Shown: positions 41,575 to 50,810 of the stretch, piece by piece
Layout of the letters: every line of letters begins with the position of its first letter
Numbering within the stretch: position 1 is the stretch's first letter
Assembly (NCBI RefSeq): GCF_020510705.1
Contig: NZ_CP075184.1
Location: 682,001 to 746,000 of the forward strand
Length of the DNA stretch: 64,000 nucleotides
Reading direction: 5' to 3'
DNA from: Acidovorax radicis
GTDB taxonomy: Bacteria; Pseudomonadota; Gammaproteobacteria; Burkholderiales; Burkholderiaceae_C
Translations under genes and position numbers: made by a program
Notes under the pieces: generated by a model
What the model saw: the letters and a program-made list of their open reading frames with translations, nothing else
Told to the model about the DNA's origin: nothing
Database searches by the model: none

Positions 41575-42342
41575 ATGACTTTCATGGCCATCGACGTCGG
41601 CAACACCCGTCTCAAATGGGCGTTGTATGACGCCCCCCGCCCCGGGGCCGCACTGCTGGCCCACGGCGCCGAGTTTCTGGACAACATCGACAAGCTCGCA
41701 GAGGGAAGCTGGGCCTCGTTGCCGCCGCCGGATCGCATGCTCGGTTGCGTGGTGGCCGGCGATGCGGTCAAACGCCGCGTGCAAGAGCAAATGGAGCTGT
41801 GGGACGTCACGCCTTCCTGGGTGGTTTCGTCCGCACAGGAGGCCGGGCTGACCAATGGCTACGACCACCCCTCGCGCCTGGGGTCAGACCGCTGGGTGGC
41901 CATGATCGGTGCGCGCCACCATGTGCTGGCGCAGGGCCCGGCACGCCCGCTGGTGCTGGTGATGGTGGGCACGGCGGTCACGGTGGAATGTGTGGATGCG
42001 CAAGGGCATTTTCTGGGGGGGCTCATCCTGCCGGGCCACGGCATCATGCTGCGCGCCCTGGAGTCCGGCACCGCTGGGCTGCATGTGCCCACGGGCGAGG
42101 TGCGCCTGTTCCCGTCCAACACCAGCGATGCACTCACCAGCGGCGGCACCTATGCCATTGCAGGCGCCGTGGAGCGCATGGTGCAGCATGTTTTGCAGCA
42201 CTGTGGCGAAGAGCCTGCGTGCCTCATGACGGGGGGCGCGGGCTGGAAGATGTCGCCCAGCATGACCCGTCCCTTCGAGCTGGTGGACAACCTGATCTTC
42301 GATGGCCTTCTGGAAATCGCCTTTCGCCGCTTTGGCGGGTAA
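41575..42342 (+). CDS. coaX: Type III pantothenate kinase
   Basis: This gene encodes a 255-residue enzyme of the ASKHA fold that phosphorylates pantothenate, the first step of CoA synthesis. Motifs are [17 protein letters not shown] (phosphate 1), [20 protein letters not shown] (pantothenate site), [20 protein letters not shown] (phosphate 2) and [20 protein letters not shown]. The ATG at 41575 fits the conserved N terminus; the frame upstream is open but unconserved. BirA, a usual neighbour in betaproteobacteria, is not present here. Confidence 0.93.
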   Translation: MTFMAIDVGNTRLKWALYDAPRPGAALLAHGAEFLDNIDKLAEGSWASLPPPDRMLGCVVAGDAVKRRVQEQMELWDVTPSWVVSSAQEAGLTNGYDHPSRLGSDRWVAMIGARHHVLAQGPARPLVLVMVGTAVTVECVDAQGHFLGGLILPGHGIMLRALESGTAGLHVPTGEVRLFPSNTSDALTSGGTYAIAGAVERMVQHVLQHCGEEPACLMTGGAGWKMSPSMTRPFELVDNLIFDGLLEIAFRRFGG

Positions 42343-42467
42343 TCAGATCGCAGCCTGGTCCCCCAGGGCGCTGCGCGCGGTCTGCGGGTCGTGAAACTGG
42401 CGCGGCGGCCCGCGTCAGAGCTGCCGTGCTGGCGGCGGATACCAAGGCGCAGAGCGCCACAGGGGGG

Positions 42468-43241
42468 TTATTCCTCCAGTTCCGTCTTCGCCATCTCTAC
42501 ATCCAGCCGCTCCATGGCGTCGACGGGCGTGGTGGCGGCGGCTTTTTCATAGAGCTCAGTGGCTTCCTTCATGCGCTTGTCACCCTCCAGCATGACCAGC
42601 GCATTGGCATATTCGACCATGCAGATGGCAGAGCCCGGGTTGAGCTTGAGCGCCTCCTGAAACAGCTTGAGGCCGGTGTCTTTTTTGGCGCCGTAAGTCA
42701 TCCCGCCGATCAGAGAGCCCACTTTGTCGATCACTTCGGCATGAAAGGCCCCGAGCGCAATGTGTGCGTCGGCGTGTTGGGGTGACAACACAATGGCTTT
42801 TTCCAGCGAGTCCTTGACCTTGCCGCCCAGCCCCTGCGCCAGGGCCTTGGCCACACTGATGCCCTGGCTGTAGCGGCCCAGTGCGTAGGCGTGCCAATAC
42901 CAGGCATTGGCGTTGTTGGGCTCCTCGGCCGCCTGCGCGGCGGCGCGCTCCGCCACCTGGGTGAACAGGTCCAGCCGCGTCTTCTCTTTGGGTTCCAGAT
43001 AGTTCGCGTAGATCGCGGTGGCTTTGTTGGCCACCGTGATGCCCGCGCCCCCGGCAGCGATGCCGGCCTCATTGGCCTGGTGAAAATCGCCGTTGTGGAA
43101 AAGCGCCCAGGCGTCGAGCACCGCGGCGTCTTTGGGGCAGGGCTCCGCGTCACCGCCATGCAGGCGTGCCCATTGTTTCTTGACACTCGCCGCGTCGAAG
43201 CTGTAGTCACCCGCGTGCGGGAAAGGGGTCCATTTGGCCAT
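42468..43241 (-). CDS. TPR-repeat protein, unknown function
   Basis: This gene encodes a 257-residue soluble protein of helical repeats. TPR-like units are seen in LDAWALFHNGDFHQANEAGI, PNNANAWYWHAYALGRYSQG, LSPQHADAHIALGAFHAEVI and LFQEALKLNPGSAICMVEYA. No signal peptide is seen. It begins MAKWTPFPHAGDYSFDAASV, which I do not recognise as a named domain. It lies downstream of the TetR gene on the same strand (107-bp gap). TPR proteins usually hold protein complexes together; no partner is evident. Confidence 0.85.
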   Translation of the reverse strand: MAKWTPFPHAGDYSFDAASVKKQWARLHGGDAEPCPKDAAVLDAWALFHNGDFHQANEAGIAAGGAGITVANKATAIYANYLEPKEKTRLDLFTQVAERAAAQAAEEPNNANAWYWHAYALGRYSQGISVAKALAQGLGGKVKDSLEKAIVLSPQHADAHIALGAFHAEVIDKVGSLIGGMTYGAKKDTGLKLFQEALKLNPGSAICMVEYANALVMLEGDKRMKEATELYEKAAATTPVDAMERLDVEMAKTELEE

Positions 43242-43348
43242 GGTGTGTGTCTCCTTGGTTATTGTTCGGGGCGCAAGTGTCTGGGGTCTGGGTGTGGCGG
43301 CCTGGGGGCTCGGGAGCGGGATGGGATCGCGTTTGCCGATGGGTGCGG

Positions 43349-44011
43349 TCAGCCAGGTGCCGTTGTGTACGCACCCACCAGTTCCAGCAGGTGGGCGCGC
43401 TGGTCGCTGTGCAGATAAGGCATGAGCAGGTTCAGCACATGGTGTGCCCCGCGCATCAATGCCGCCTGTGCGCTCTCGGGTTCCAGTGCCCGGCGTGGGT
43501 CGCGCACGTATTCAAAACTGAGCCAGTACGTGAGCACCACCACCATGCTGGTCGCGGTGGCCTCCAGTTCTCGGGCGTCGATGTGCAGCGCACCGGCACG
43601 GCCCATGCCGTCCAGCATCTCCCGCACTGCGCGCGTCTTGTTCTTCAGAATGGTCTGGAAGTGGGTCTCCAGGCGCCGGTTCTTGGACAGCAGATCATTG
43701 AGGTCGCGGTACAGAAAGCGGTACTGCCAGATCAGCTCGAACAGGGTGTGCATGAAGAACCAGGCGTCCTCCACATTGCGCACGCCGTCGGCGGCGGCCA
43801 GCAGTTCGGCGAGCGCGCTTTCATACCGATCAAACAGCGTGTTGATCAGCTCATCTTTGGCAGGGTAGTGGTAATAGAGATTGCCGGGGCTGATGCGCAG
43901 CTCGGCCGAGATCAGGGTGGTGGAGACGTTGGGTTCGCCGAACCGGTTGAACAGCTCCAGGGTCACCTCCAGAATGCGTTCTGCGGTGCGGCGCGGCGCT
44001 TTCTTCACCAT
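43349..44011 (-). CDS. TetR-family regulator, PhaD-like
   Basis: This gene encodes a 220-residue regulator. The N-terminal helix-turn-helix region ILEVTLELFNRFGEPNVSTT followed by ISAELRISPGNLYYHYPAKD is close to Pseudomonas PhaD, which activates phasin genes of polyhydroxyalkanoate granules. The second domain has WFFMHTLFELIWQYRFLYRD and LLSKNRRLETHFQ, also PhaD-like. The phasin gene immediately upstream on the same strand supports this assignment. Ligand (probably an acyl-CoA-type PHA metabolite) is inferred from PhaD. Confidence 0.85.
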   Translation of the reverse strand: MVKKAPRRTAERILEVTLELFNRFGEPNVSTTLISAELRISPGNLYYHYPAKDELINTLFDRYESALAELLAAADGVRNVEDAWFFMHTLFELIWQYRFLYRDLNDLLSKNRRLETHFQTILKNKTRAVREMLDGMGRAGALHIDARELEATATSMVVVLTYWLSFEYVRDPRRALEPESAQAALMRGAHHVLNLLMPYLHSDQRAHLLELVGAYTTAPG

Positions 44012-44189
44012 GTGTGCAGGCCCCCTCGCGTTGTTTGGCGTCGTTGTTTCGTTGGCTTTAAACAGGCTCTCAGGCCTACTCTACCCCACGCGGTCATGCT
44101 GCAGTGCGGCATGCAGCATGCCGCGGGGGGCCTGCCGCTGTGTGCAACCCCCTGGGCTGCTGCTAGCGCGGCTCACGGACTTCGCCAAC

Positions 44190-44227
44190 AAAAAAGCGGC
44201 CAACACGCTGTCGCGCATTGGCCGCTT
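44190..44227 (-). terminator. Rho-independent terminator after phasin gene
   Basis: On the minus strand AAGCGGCCAA and TTGGCCGCTT pair perfectly around a 14-nt loop and six T residues follow. It lies 39 bp past the phasin stop and separates it from the TetR gene. Confidence 0.9.
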
Positions 44228-44265
44228 GCATCAGAGGCAGGGACCCGCTTGTCGGCGGCGGGTAA

Positions 44266-44847
44266 TCAGTTGGCTGATGGAGTGTTGGCTGCGGCCCGTG
44301 CGACGGGCTTCTTTGCGGCCGCTTTTTTGGGTGGTGCGGCCTTGGCGGCGGGCTTTGCTGCAGCCTTGGCCGGGGCGGCCTTCTTGGCAGGTGCTTTCTT
44401 GGTCGGAGCAGCGGCCTTGGGTGCAGGTTTTGCTGCTGCCGCCTTGGCTCCCCTGCCGAGGGCATCTACGCGGGCGCTCAGCGCCTCAAGATCGCGGGCG
44501 GATGGCACGCCGAGTTTCGACAGGGCCTTGGCGACACGGTCTTCGAAAATGTTCTCCAGCTTGTCCCATTGGCCCTGTGCCTTCGAGCCAATATCCGTGG
44601 CCATGGTGGTCACGCGGCTGGTGGCTTCGGTGATCTTTTCTTCGGCCACGGCCTGGGTCTTGCGCTGGATGGTCAGGCCTTCCTTGACCAGGGCTTCAAA
44701 CACCTTGCCGCCTTCTTCCTGCGCCTTGGAGAACGCGCCCAGGCCTGCCAGCCAGATCTGCTGGGCCGAGTCCTTGACGGTGCTGGACAGTTGGGCGTTG
44801 CTCTTTTTCTTGTTGTCGGCGCTGAGTTTCTGCAGTTTCTTGACCAT
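44266..44847 (-). CDS. Phasin (PhaF-like PHA granule-associated protein)
   Basis: This gene encodes a 193-residue protein. Residues 1-125 form the helical phasin domain (QIWLAGLGAFSKAQEEGGKV, FEALVKEGLTIQRKTQ, VPSARDLEALSARVDALG). Residues 130-193 are an Ala/Lys/Pro-rich tail (APTKKAPAKKAAPAKAAAKP) like histone H1 and PhaF, which binds DNA and helps share PHA granules at division. The ATG at 44847 starts MVKKLQKLSADNKKK; an open frame before it lacks conservation. Its own terminator follows. Confidence 0.9.
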   Translation of the reverse strand: MVKKLQKLSADNKKKSNAQLSSTVKDSAQQIWLAGLGAFSKAQEEGGKVFEALVKEGLTIQRKTQAVAEEKITEATSRVTTMATDIGSKAQGQWDKLENIFEDRVAKALSKLGVPSARDLEALSARVDALGRGAKAAAAKPAPKAAAPTKKAPAKKAAPAKAAAKPAAKAAPPKKAAAKKPVARAAANTPSAN

Positions 44848-45243
44848 GGGGCCTCCGTGATGCGGTTGGGTCGGTCGGTCAGCGCGGGTTGCCCTGACTC
44901 GTGGATGCACTTTACGCCGCGCCGCGCAGAAGGTTTAGGCACGGGCTTCTAAAAAACGTAGAGCGTGACATCTAGGAGCCTGTCGGACTTGGAAATCGTC
45001 GGCTGCAAATGGACCGCAGCGGTCCATTTTTCACCGTCTTCTTGCCCCATAGCCGGGCTATGGGGCTGCAAATCCGGCAAAAACTGTCCTCGCTGGGGTC
45101 CATTTTCGCTTTCGACGCTCCAAGTCCGACAGGCTCCTCGGCGCTTTGGTGCGCACGCGCACACCCAGTATCGGCGCGGGTTTGTGCTGAATCGGCGCAT
45201 GCAGGCCTTGGGCAAGAATGAAATTCTCTCAGAGGAGTTTTCC
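44848..45243. other. Intergenic stretch with MITE-like element
   Basis: Divergent region between phasin and acyl-CoA reductase. No gene is seen; the main content is the palindromic element at 44974-45138. Promoters for both genes must lie here, but I could not place them. Confidence 0.6.
44974..45138. mobile_element. 165-bp MITE-like palindromic element
   Basis: Perfect 20-bp terminal inverted repeats start AGGAGCCTGTCGGACTTGGA (44974-44993 and complement 45119-45138). Inside are two perfect hairpins: AAATGGACCGC with GCGGTCCATTT (45007-45029) and GCCCCATAGCC with GGCTATGGGGC (45044-45066). No coding capacity. No clear target-site duplication was found next to the ends. Confidence 0.75.
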
Positions 45244-47229
45244 ATGCAGTATTTCGTGACGGGGGCAACGGGGTTCATTGGCAAGCGGCTGGTCAAGAAG
45301 TTGCTGGGGCGCAAAGGCACCGTGGTGCACTTCCTGATCCGCAAGGAGAGCGCCGACAAGGTGGCCGATCTGCGTGGCTTCTGGGGCGTGGGGGCGGCCC
45401 GCGCCGTCCCGGTGTTTGGCGATCTGACGGCCAAGAAGCTGGGCGTTGCGGGCGAAGACATCAAAAAACTCAAGGGCCAAGTCGATCATTTCTACCACCT
45501 GGCAGCCGTGTACGACTTGGGCGCTGACGAAGAGACCCAGGTGGCCGTGAACATCGAAGGCACGCGCAATACGGTCGAGCTGGCCAAGGCCGTCAACGCG
45601 GGGCATTTCCACCACGTCTCGTCGATCGCTGCCGCAGGCCTGTATGAAGGCGTGTTCCGCGAAGACATGTTTGCAGAGGCCGAAGGGCTGGACCACCCGT
45701 ACTTTCAGACCAAACACGAGAGCGAAAAAATAGTGCGCCACGACTGCAAGGTGCCGTGGACGGTGTACCGCCCCGCCATGGTGGTGGGCGACAGCACAAC
45801 GGGGGAGATGGACAAGATCGACGGGCCGTATTACTTCTTCAAGCTCATCCAGCGGCTGCGCCAACTGCTGCCGCCCTGGCTGCCCGCCGTGGGGCTGGAA
45901 GGCGGGCGCGTGAATATCGTGCCGGTGGATTTCGTGGTCAACGCGCTCAACGTCATCAGCCACCAGCCGCACATCGCCAAGAAATGCTTCCACCTGGTGG
46001 ACCCGGTAGGCTACCGTGTGGGTGACGTGCTGGACATCTTCAGCCGCGCCGCCCATGCGCCGCGCATGAACCTGTTTGTGAATGCTGCGTTGCTGGGCTT
46101 TATCCCCAAGGGCATCAAGAAAAGCCTGATGGCCATGGCGCCCGTGCGCCGCGTGCGCAATGCCGTCATGAAGGACCTGGGCCTGCCCGAAGACATGCTG
46201 ACCTTCGTGAACTACCCCACGCGCTTTGATTGCCGTGAGACCCTGGCGGCGCTCAAAGGCTCGGGCGTGGCCTGCCCCAACCTCAAGGACTACGCCTGGC
46301 GCCTGTGGGACTATTGGGAGCGCCATCTGGACCCCGAACTGTTCATCGACCGCACGCTCAAGGGCACGGTGGGCGGCAGGGTTGTGCTGATCACCGGGGG
46401 CTCGTCCGGCATCGGCCTGGCCGCTGCGCACAAGTTTGCGGAGGCGGGCGCCACCACCATCATCTGCGGGCGCGATCAGGACAAGCTGGACGAGGCCTGC
46501 GCTGAGGCCAAGGCCAAGGGCTATGCGTTCATCGCCTATTCGGCCGACATTGCCGACATGGCCGATTGCGACCGCTTCGTGCAACTGCTTGTCGACAACC
46601 ATGGCGGCGTGGACTTTTTGATCAATAACGCAGGCCGCTCTATCCGCCGTGCCATCGAGTCAAGCTACGACCGCTTTCACGACTATGAGCGCACCATGCA
46701 GCTGAACTACTTTGGCTGCCTGCGCGTGACCATGGGCTTTTTGCCGGGCATGGTGGATCGGCGCAAGGGCCACGTGGTCAACATTAGCTCCATCGGCGTG
46801 CTGACCAATGCGCCGCGTTTTTCGGCCTACGTGGCCAGCAAGGCGGCCCTGGACGCCTGGACGCGCTGCGCATCGAGCGAGTTTGCCGATCAGGGCATCA
46901 CCTTCACCACCATCAACATGCCGCTGGTGCGCACCCCCATGATCGCGCCGACCAAGATCTACAACAACGTGCCCACGCTCGCGCCCGAAGAGGCGGCCGA
47001 CATGATTGCGCAGGCCTGCATCTTCAAGCCCGTGCGCATCGCCACGCGCCTGGGCATCACCGGGCAGTTGCTGCACGCGCTGGTTCCCCGCGTGGCACAG
47101 ATCACCATGAACACGAGTTTTCGCATGTTCCCGGATTCCACGGCCGCCAAGGGCGATAAAAACGCCAAGCCCCAATTGTCGGCGGAGGCCGTGGCGCTGC
47201 AGCAGATGATGCGCGGGATTCACTTCTGA
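45244..47229 (+). CDS. Two-domain fatty acyl-CoA reductase (SDR family)
   Basis: This gene encodes a 661-residue protein of two fused Rossmann domains. Domain 1 (residues 1-365) is an extended [40 protein letters not shown], and Tyr/Lys in [14 protein letters not shown]. Domain 2 (from about 376) is a classical [46 protein letters not shown] and [12 protein letters not shown]. Length and order match Marinobacter Maqu_2507, an alcohol-forming fatty acyl-CoA reductase. Reduction of acyl-CoA to fatty alcohol with NADPH is therefore likely but inferred. The ATG follows an AGAGGAG ribosome binding site. Confidence 0.9.
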   Translation: MQYFVTGATGFIGKRLVKKLLGRKGTVVHFLIRKESADKVADLRGFWGVGAARAVPVFGDLTAKKLGVAGEDIKKLKGQVDHFYHLAAVYDLGADEETQVAVNIEGTRNTVELAKAVNAGHFHHVSSIAAAGLYEGVFREDMFAEAEGLDHPYFQTKHESEKIVRHDCKVPWTVYRPAMVVGDSTTGEMDKIDGPYYFFKLIQRLRQLLPPWLPAVGLEGGRVNIVPVDFVVNALNVISHQPHIAKKCFHLVDPVGYRVGDVLDIFSRAAHAPRMNLFVNAALLGFIPKGIKKSLMAMAPVRRVRNAVMKDLGLPEDMLTFVNYPTRFDCRETLAALKGSGVACPNLKDYAWRLWDYWERHLDPELFIDRTLKGTVGGRVVLITGGSSGIGLAAAHKFAEAGATTIICGRDQDKLDEACAEAKAKGYAFIAYSADIADMADCDRFVQLLVDNHGGVDFLINNAGRSIRRAIESSYDRFHDYERTMQLNYFGCLRVTMGFLPGMVDRRKGHVVNISSIGVLTNAPRFSAYVASKAALDAWTRCASSEFADQGITFTTINMPLVRTPMIAPTKIYNNVPTLAPEEAADMIAQACIFKPVRIATRLGITGQLLHALVPRVAQITMNTSFRMFPDSTAAKGDKNAKPQLSAEAVALQQMMRGIHF

Positions 47230-47339
47230 GGACCGCTGGCCGCACGTCTATCGCCCGTGTTGAACTCTGTTACGCCGGGGGCGGGTGGGGTGGGATAATC
47301 GCGGGTTCTGCCGAGCAGGCACTTCACACGGCCCTCCCT

Positions 47340-48434
47340 ATGATTCTGGTTACTGGCGGCGCGGGTTTTATCGGCGCCAACTTCGTTCTTGACTGGCTTG
47401 CCGCCTCCAGCGAGCCCGTGGTCAACCTCGACAAACTCACCTATGCGGGCAATGTGCACAACCTAGACAGTGTCCAGGGCGACCCGCGCCACACCTTCGT
47501 GCAGGGCGACATCGGCGACGCCGCGCTGGTGGCCCGCCTGCTGGCCGAGCACAAGCCCCGCGCCGTGGTGAACTTCGCGGCCGAATCGCACGTGGACCGC
47601 TCCATTCACGGCCCTGAGGATTTCATCCAGACCAATATCGTGGGGTCCTTCCGGCTGCTGGAGGCCGTGCGGGCCTACTGGAGCGCGCTGCCCGAGGGCG
47701 AGCGCGCCGCCTTCCGCTTCCTGCACGTCTCGACCGACGAAGTGTACGGTTCGCTCTCCCCCACTGATCCTGCCTTTGCCGAAACCCGCAGCTTCGAGCC
47801 CAACAGCCCCTACAGCGCCAGCAAGGCCGCCAGCGACCACCTGGTGCGCGCCTGGCACCACACCTACGGCCTGCCGGTGCTCACCACCAACTGCAGCAAC
47901 AACTACGGGCCCTACCACTTCCCCGAGAAGCTGATCCCGCTGATGATCGTCAACGCCATGGCGGGCAAGCCTTTGCCGGTGTACGGCGATGGCATGCAGG
48001 TGCGCGACTGGCTCTACGTGAAGGACCACTGCAGCGCCATCCGCCGCGTGCTGGAGGCCGGTGCGCCCGGCCAGACCTACAACGTGGGCGGCTGGAACGA
48101 GAAGCCCAACATCGAGATCGTGAACATGGTCTGCAGCTTGCTCGACGAGCTGCGCCCCCGTGCCGACGGTCAGAGCTATAAAACCCAGATCACCTACGTG
48201 AAGGACCGCCCGGGCCACGACCGCCGCTACGCCATCGATGCCAGCAAGATCGAGCGCGAGCTGGGCTGGAAGCCCGCCGAGACCTTCGATACCGGCATCC
48301 GCAAGACAGTGTTGTGGTACTTGGGCCACCCGGAGTGGGTCGCCAATGTCCAGACCGGGGCCTACCGCGACTGGGTACAGGCCCAGTACGCGCAAGAGGC
48401 GACCGCCACCGCTGTAGCGGGCGCCAGCGCATGA
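47340..48434 (+). CDS. rmlB: dTDP-glucose 4,6-dehydratase
   Basis: This gene encodes a 364-residue extended SDR, second step of dTDP-L-rhamnose synthesis. [20 protein letters not shown] binds NAD; the catalytic region is [11 protein letters not shown] and [40 protein letters not shown] is family-typical. It leads rmlB-D-A-C; its stop overlaps the rmlD start by 4 bp. Confidence 0.96.
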   Translation: MILVTGGAGFIGANFVLDWLAASSEPVVNLDKLTYAGNVHNLDSVQGDPRHTFVQGDIGDAALVARLLAEHKPRAVVNFAAESHVDRSIHGPEDFIQTNIVGSFRLLEAVRAYWSALPEGERAAFRFLHVSTDEVYGSLSPTDPAFAETRSFEPNSPYSASKAASDHLVRAWHHTYGLPVLTTNCSNNYGPYHFPEKLIPLMIVNAMAGKPLPVYGDGMQVRDWLYVKDHCSAIRRVLEAGAPGQTYNVGGWNEKPNIEIVNMVCSLLDELRPRADGQSYKTQITYVKDRPGHDRRYAIDASKIERELGWKPAETFDTGIRKTVLWYLGHPEWVANVQTGAYRDWVQAQYAQEATATAVAGASA

Positions 48435-49321
48435 ACATCCTGCTCTTTGGAAAAAACGGTCAGGTCGGCTGGGAACTGCAGCGCAGCCTCTCGGTGCTGG
48501 GCGCGGTCACCGCGCTCGATTTCGACAGCGCTGAGCACTGTGGCGACTTTGCCAACCCGGCGGGCGTGGCCAACACGGTGCGCAGCTTGAGGCCCGACAT
48601 CATCGTCAATGCTGCCGCCCACACCGCCGTGGACAAGGCCGAGGGTGAGCCTGAGCTGGCCCGCACGCTGAACGCCACCACGCCGGGCGCCATTGCGCAG
48701 GAGGCCGCAGCATTGGGTGCGTGGCTGGTGCACTACAGCACCGACTATGTCTTTGACGGCAGCGGCAGCCGCCCCTGGGTGGAGACCGATACGCCCGCCC
48801 CGCTGAGCGTCTACGGCCGCACCAAGCTCGAAGGTGAGCAGTTGATCGCGCAATCGGGTGCTCAACACCTCATCCTGCGCACCAGTTGGGTCTACGCCGC
48901 CCGTGGCGGAAATTTCGCCAAGACCATGCTGCGTCTGGCACAAGAGCGCGAGCGCCTGACCGTCATCGACGACCAGTGGGGCGCCCCCACCGGTGCCGAC
49001 CTGCTGGCCGATGTCACCGCCCACGCCTTGCGTCACCTGCAGCGCCACCCGCAAGACGGCGGCCTGTACCACTGCGTCGCAGCCGGTGAGACCAACTGGC
49101 ATTTGTATGCAAAAGAGGTGCTGGTGCTTGCTGCGCAAGCGCAACCAGCTATCAAATTAAAAGCAACGGAGGTCGCTCCCGTGCCCACCAGTGCCTTCCC
49201 CACGCCCGCTGTGCGACCGCACAACTCGCGCCTGGATGTGACCCGTCTGCAAACCACCTTCGGCCTGCGCCTTCCGCACTGGCGCGAAGGGGTGGCGCGC
49301 ATGCTCACCGAAATCCTCTGA
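48431..49321 (+). CDS. rmlD: dTDP-4-dehydrorhamnose reductase
   Basis: This gene encodes a 296-residue NADPH-dependent reductase, last step of dTDP-L-rhamnose synthesis. [20 protein letters not shown] is the Rossmann motif, with [15 protein letters not shown] and [12 protein letters not shown] (Tyr/Lys) following, and [19 protein letters not shown] near the end. Residues about 230-247 ([20 protein letters not shown]) are encoded by a degenerate copy of the dispersed repeat and make this linker slightly longer than in E. coli RmlD. Confidence 0.95.
   Translation: MNILLFGKNGQVGWELQRSLSVLGAVTALDFDSAEHCGDFANPAGVANTVRSLRPDIIVNAAAHTAVDKAEGEPELARTLNATTPGAIAQEAAALGAWLVHYSTDYVFDGSGSRPWVETDTPAPLSVYGRTKLEGEQLIAQSGAQHLILRTSWVYAARGGNFAKTMLRLAQERERLTVIDDQWGAPTGADLLADVTAHALRHLQRHPQDGGLYHCVAAGETNWHLYAKEVLVLAAQAQPAIKLKATEVAPVPTSAFPTPAVRPHNSRLDVTRLQTTFGLRLPHWREGVARMLTEIL
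49119..49170 (-). repeat. Dispersed palindromic repeat, copy J (inside rmlD)
   Basis: The complement reads TTTTAATTTGATAGCTGG, TTGCGCTTG, CGCAGC, AAGCACCAGCACC. TTTGATAGCTGG plus TTGCGCTT match the left half of other copies; the right arm is worn. It is translated in frame in rmlD. Confidence 0.6.
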
Positions 49322-49331
49322 CGGCAACTCC

Positions 49332-50231
49332 ATGACAGCAAGCACAGCAGCAGCCCGCAAGGGCATCATCCTCGCCGGAGGCTCCGGCTCCCGCCTGCAC
49401 CCGGCCACCCTGGCGATCAGCAAACAGCTGCTGCCGGTGTACGACAAGCCCATGATCTATTACCCGCTCAGCACCCTGATGCTGGCGGGCATCCGCGACA
49501 TCCTCATCATCAGCACCCCGCAGGACACACCGCGCTTTGAACAACTGCTGGGCGACGGCAGCCAATGGGGCATCCACCTGCAGTACGCCGTCCAGCCCAG
49601 CCCCGACGGCCTGGCGCAGGCCTTCCTCATTGGCGAAAAATTCCTGAGCGGCTCCCCCAGTGCCTTGGTGCTGGGCGACAACATCTTCTACGGCCACGAC
49701 TTTCACGAGCTCCTCGAAAGTGCCATGCAACGCACGGAGGGGGCGAGCGTGTTCGCCTACCACGTGCATGATCCAGAGCGCTATGGTGTCGCGCAGTTCG
49801 ATGCCCGTGGCAAGGTGCTGTCACTCGAAGAAAAGCCGACCCACCCCAAGAGCAGCTATGCCGTCACCGGCCTGTATTTTTACGACCGGCATGTGGTCGA
49901 CATGGCCAAGAGCCTGCAGCCATCGCCACGGGGCGAGCTGGAGATCACCGATCTCAACCGCCTGTATCTGGAGCAAGACCAACTCGGCGTCGAGATCATG
50001 GGCCGTGGCTACGCTTGGCTGGACACGGGCACCCACGACAGCCTGCTGGAGGCGGGTCAGTTCATCGCCACGCTGGAACGGCGCCAGGGCCTGAAAATCG
50101 CCTGCCCCGAGGAAATCGCCTGGCGCCAGCGCTGGATCGACAGCGAGCAGCTGGTGCGCCTGGCACAGCCTTTGGCCAAAAACGGCTATGGGCAGTATCT
50201 GCTGCGAATCGTTCAAGAAAAAATCTACTGA
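49332..50231 (+). CDS. rmlA: Glucose-1-phosphate thymidylyltransferase
   Basis: This gene encodes a 299-residue nucleotidyltransferase, first step of dTDP-L-rhamnose synthesis. [20 protein letters not shown] with [20 protein letters not shown] is the nucleotide-binding motif; [13 protein letters not shown] and [20 protein letters not shown] follow. The ATG lies 10 nt after rmlD. It is regulated by dTDP-rhamnose in the family; no site is visible here. Confidence 0.96.
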   Translation: MTASTAAARKGIILAGGSGSRLHPATLAISKQLLPVYDKPMIYYPLSTLMLAGIRDILIISTPQDTPRFEQLLGDGSQWGIHLQYAVQPSPDGLAQAFLIGEKFLSGSPSALVLGDNIFYGHDFHELLESAMQRTEGASVFAYHVHDPERYGVAQFDARGKVLSLEEKPTHPKSSYAVTGLYFYDRHVVDMAKSLQPSPRGELEITDLNRLYLEQDQLGVEIMGRGYAWLDTGTHDSLLEAGQFIATLERRQGLKIACPEEIAWRQRWIDSEQLVRLAQPLAKNGYGQYLLRIVQEKIY

Positions 50232-50239
50232 AATCCCGC

Positions 50240-50785
50240 ATGAAAGCCACCCGCCTTGCCATTCCCGATGTCGTCCTGATCGAGCCCAAAGTGTTCGGTG
50301 ACGAACGCGGCTTCTTCTTTGAGAGCTTCAACCAGAAAGCCTTCAACGAAGCCACTGGCACCAACCACCAGTTTGTGCAGGACAACCACAGCCGCAGCAG
50401 ACAGGGCGTGCTGCGGGGCCTGCACTACCAGATCCAGCAACCGCAAGGCAAGCTGGTGCGCGTGGCGCAGGGCGCCGTGTTCGACGTGGCGGTCGATATT
50501 CGCAAAAGCTCCCCAACTTTTGGCAAGTGGGTTGGGGAGGTGCTAAGCGCCGACAACCACCGCCAGCTCTGGGTGCCGCCTGGGTTTGCGCATGGCTTCG
50601 TTGTGCTCAGCGAAACAGCGGAGTTTTTGTACAAGACCACCGATTACTACGCGCCGGTGCATGAGCGTTGCATCGCGTGGGATGACGCAACGCTGGCGAT
50701 TGATTGGCACTTCGAAGGCACACCCAACCTGTCGATCAAAGATGCGCAAGGGCTTGGCTTGGCGAAGGCTGATCTGTTCTCCTGA
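50240..50785 (+). CDS. rmlC: dTDP-4-dehydrorhamnose 3,5-epimerase
   Basis: This gene encodes a 181-residue cupin epimerase, third step of dTDP-L-rhamnose synthesis. DERGFFFESFNQKAF, QDNHSRSRQGVLRGLHYQIQ (catalytic His), VAVDIRKSSPTFGKWVG and VPPGFAHGFVVLSETAEFLY (with the Tyr/Asp region YYAPVHERCIAWDD) are all present. Last gene of rmlBDAC; the next gene is convergent. Confidence 0.96.
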   Translation: MKATRLAIPDVVLIEPKVFGDERGFFFESFNQKAFNEATGTNHQFVQDNHSRSRQGVLRGLHYQIQQPQGKLVRVAQGAVFDVAVDIRKSSPTFGKWVGEVLSADNHRQLWVPPGFAHGFVVLSETAEFLYKTTDYYAPVHERCIAWDDATLAIDWHFEGTPNLSIKDAQGLGLAKADLFS

Positions 50786-50810
50786 TGGGCTACGGTCGCC
50801 ATGCCTCTCG

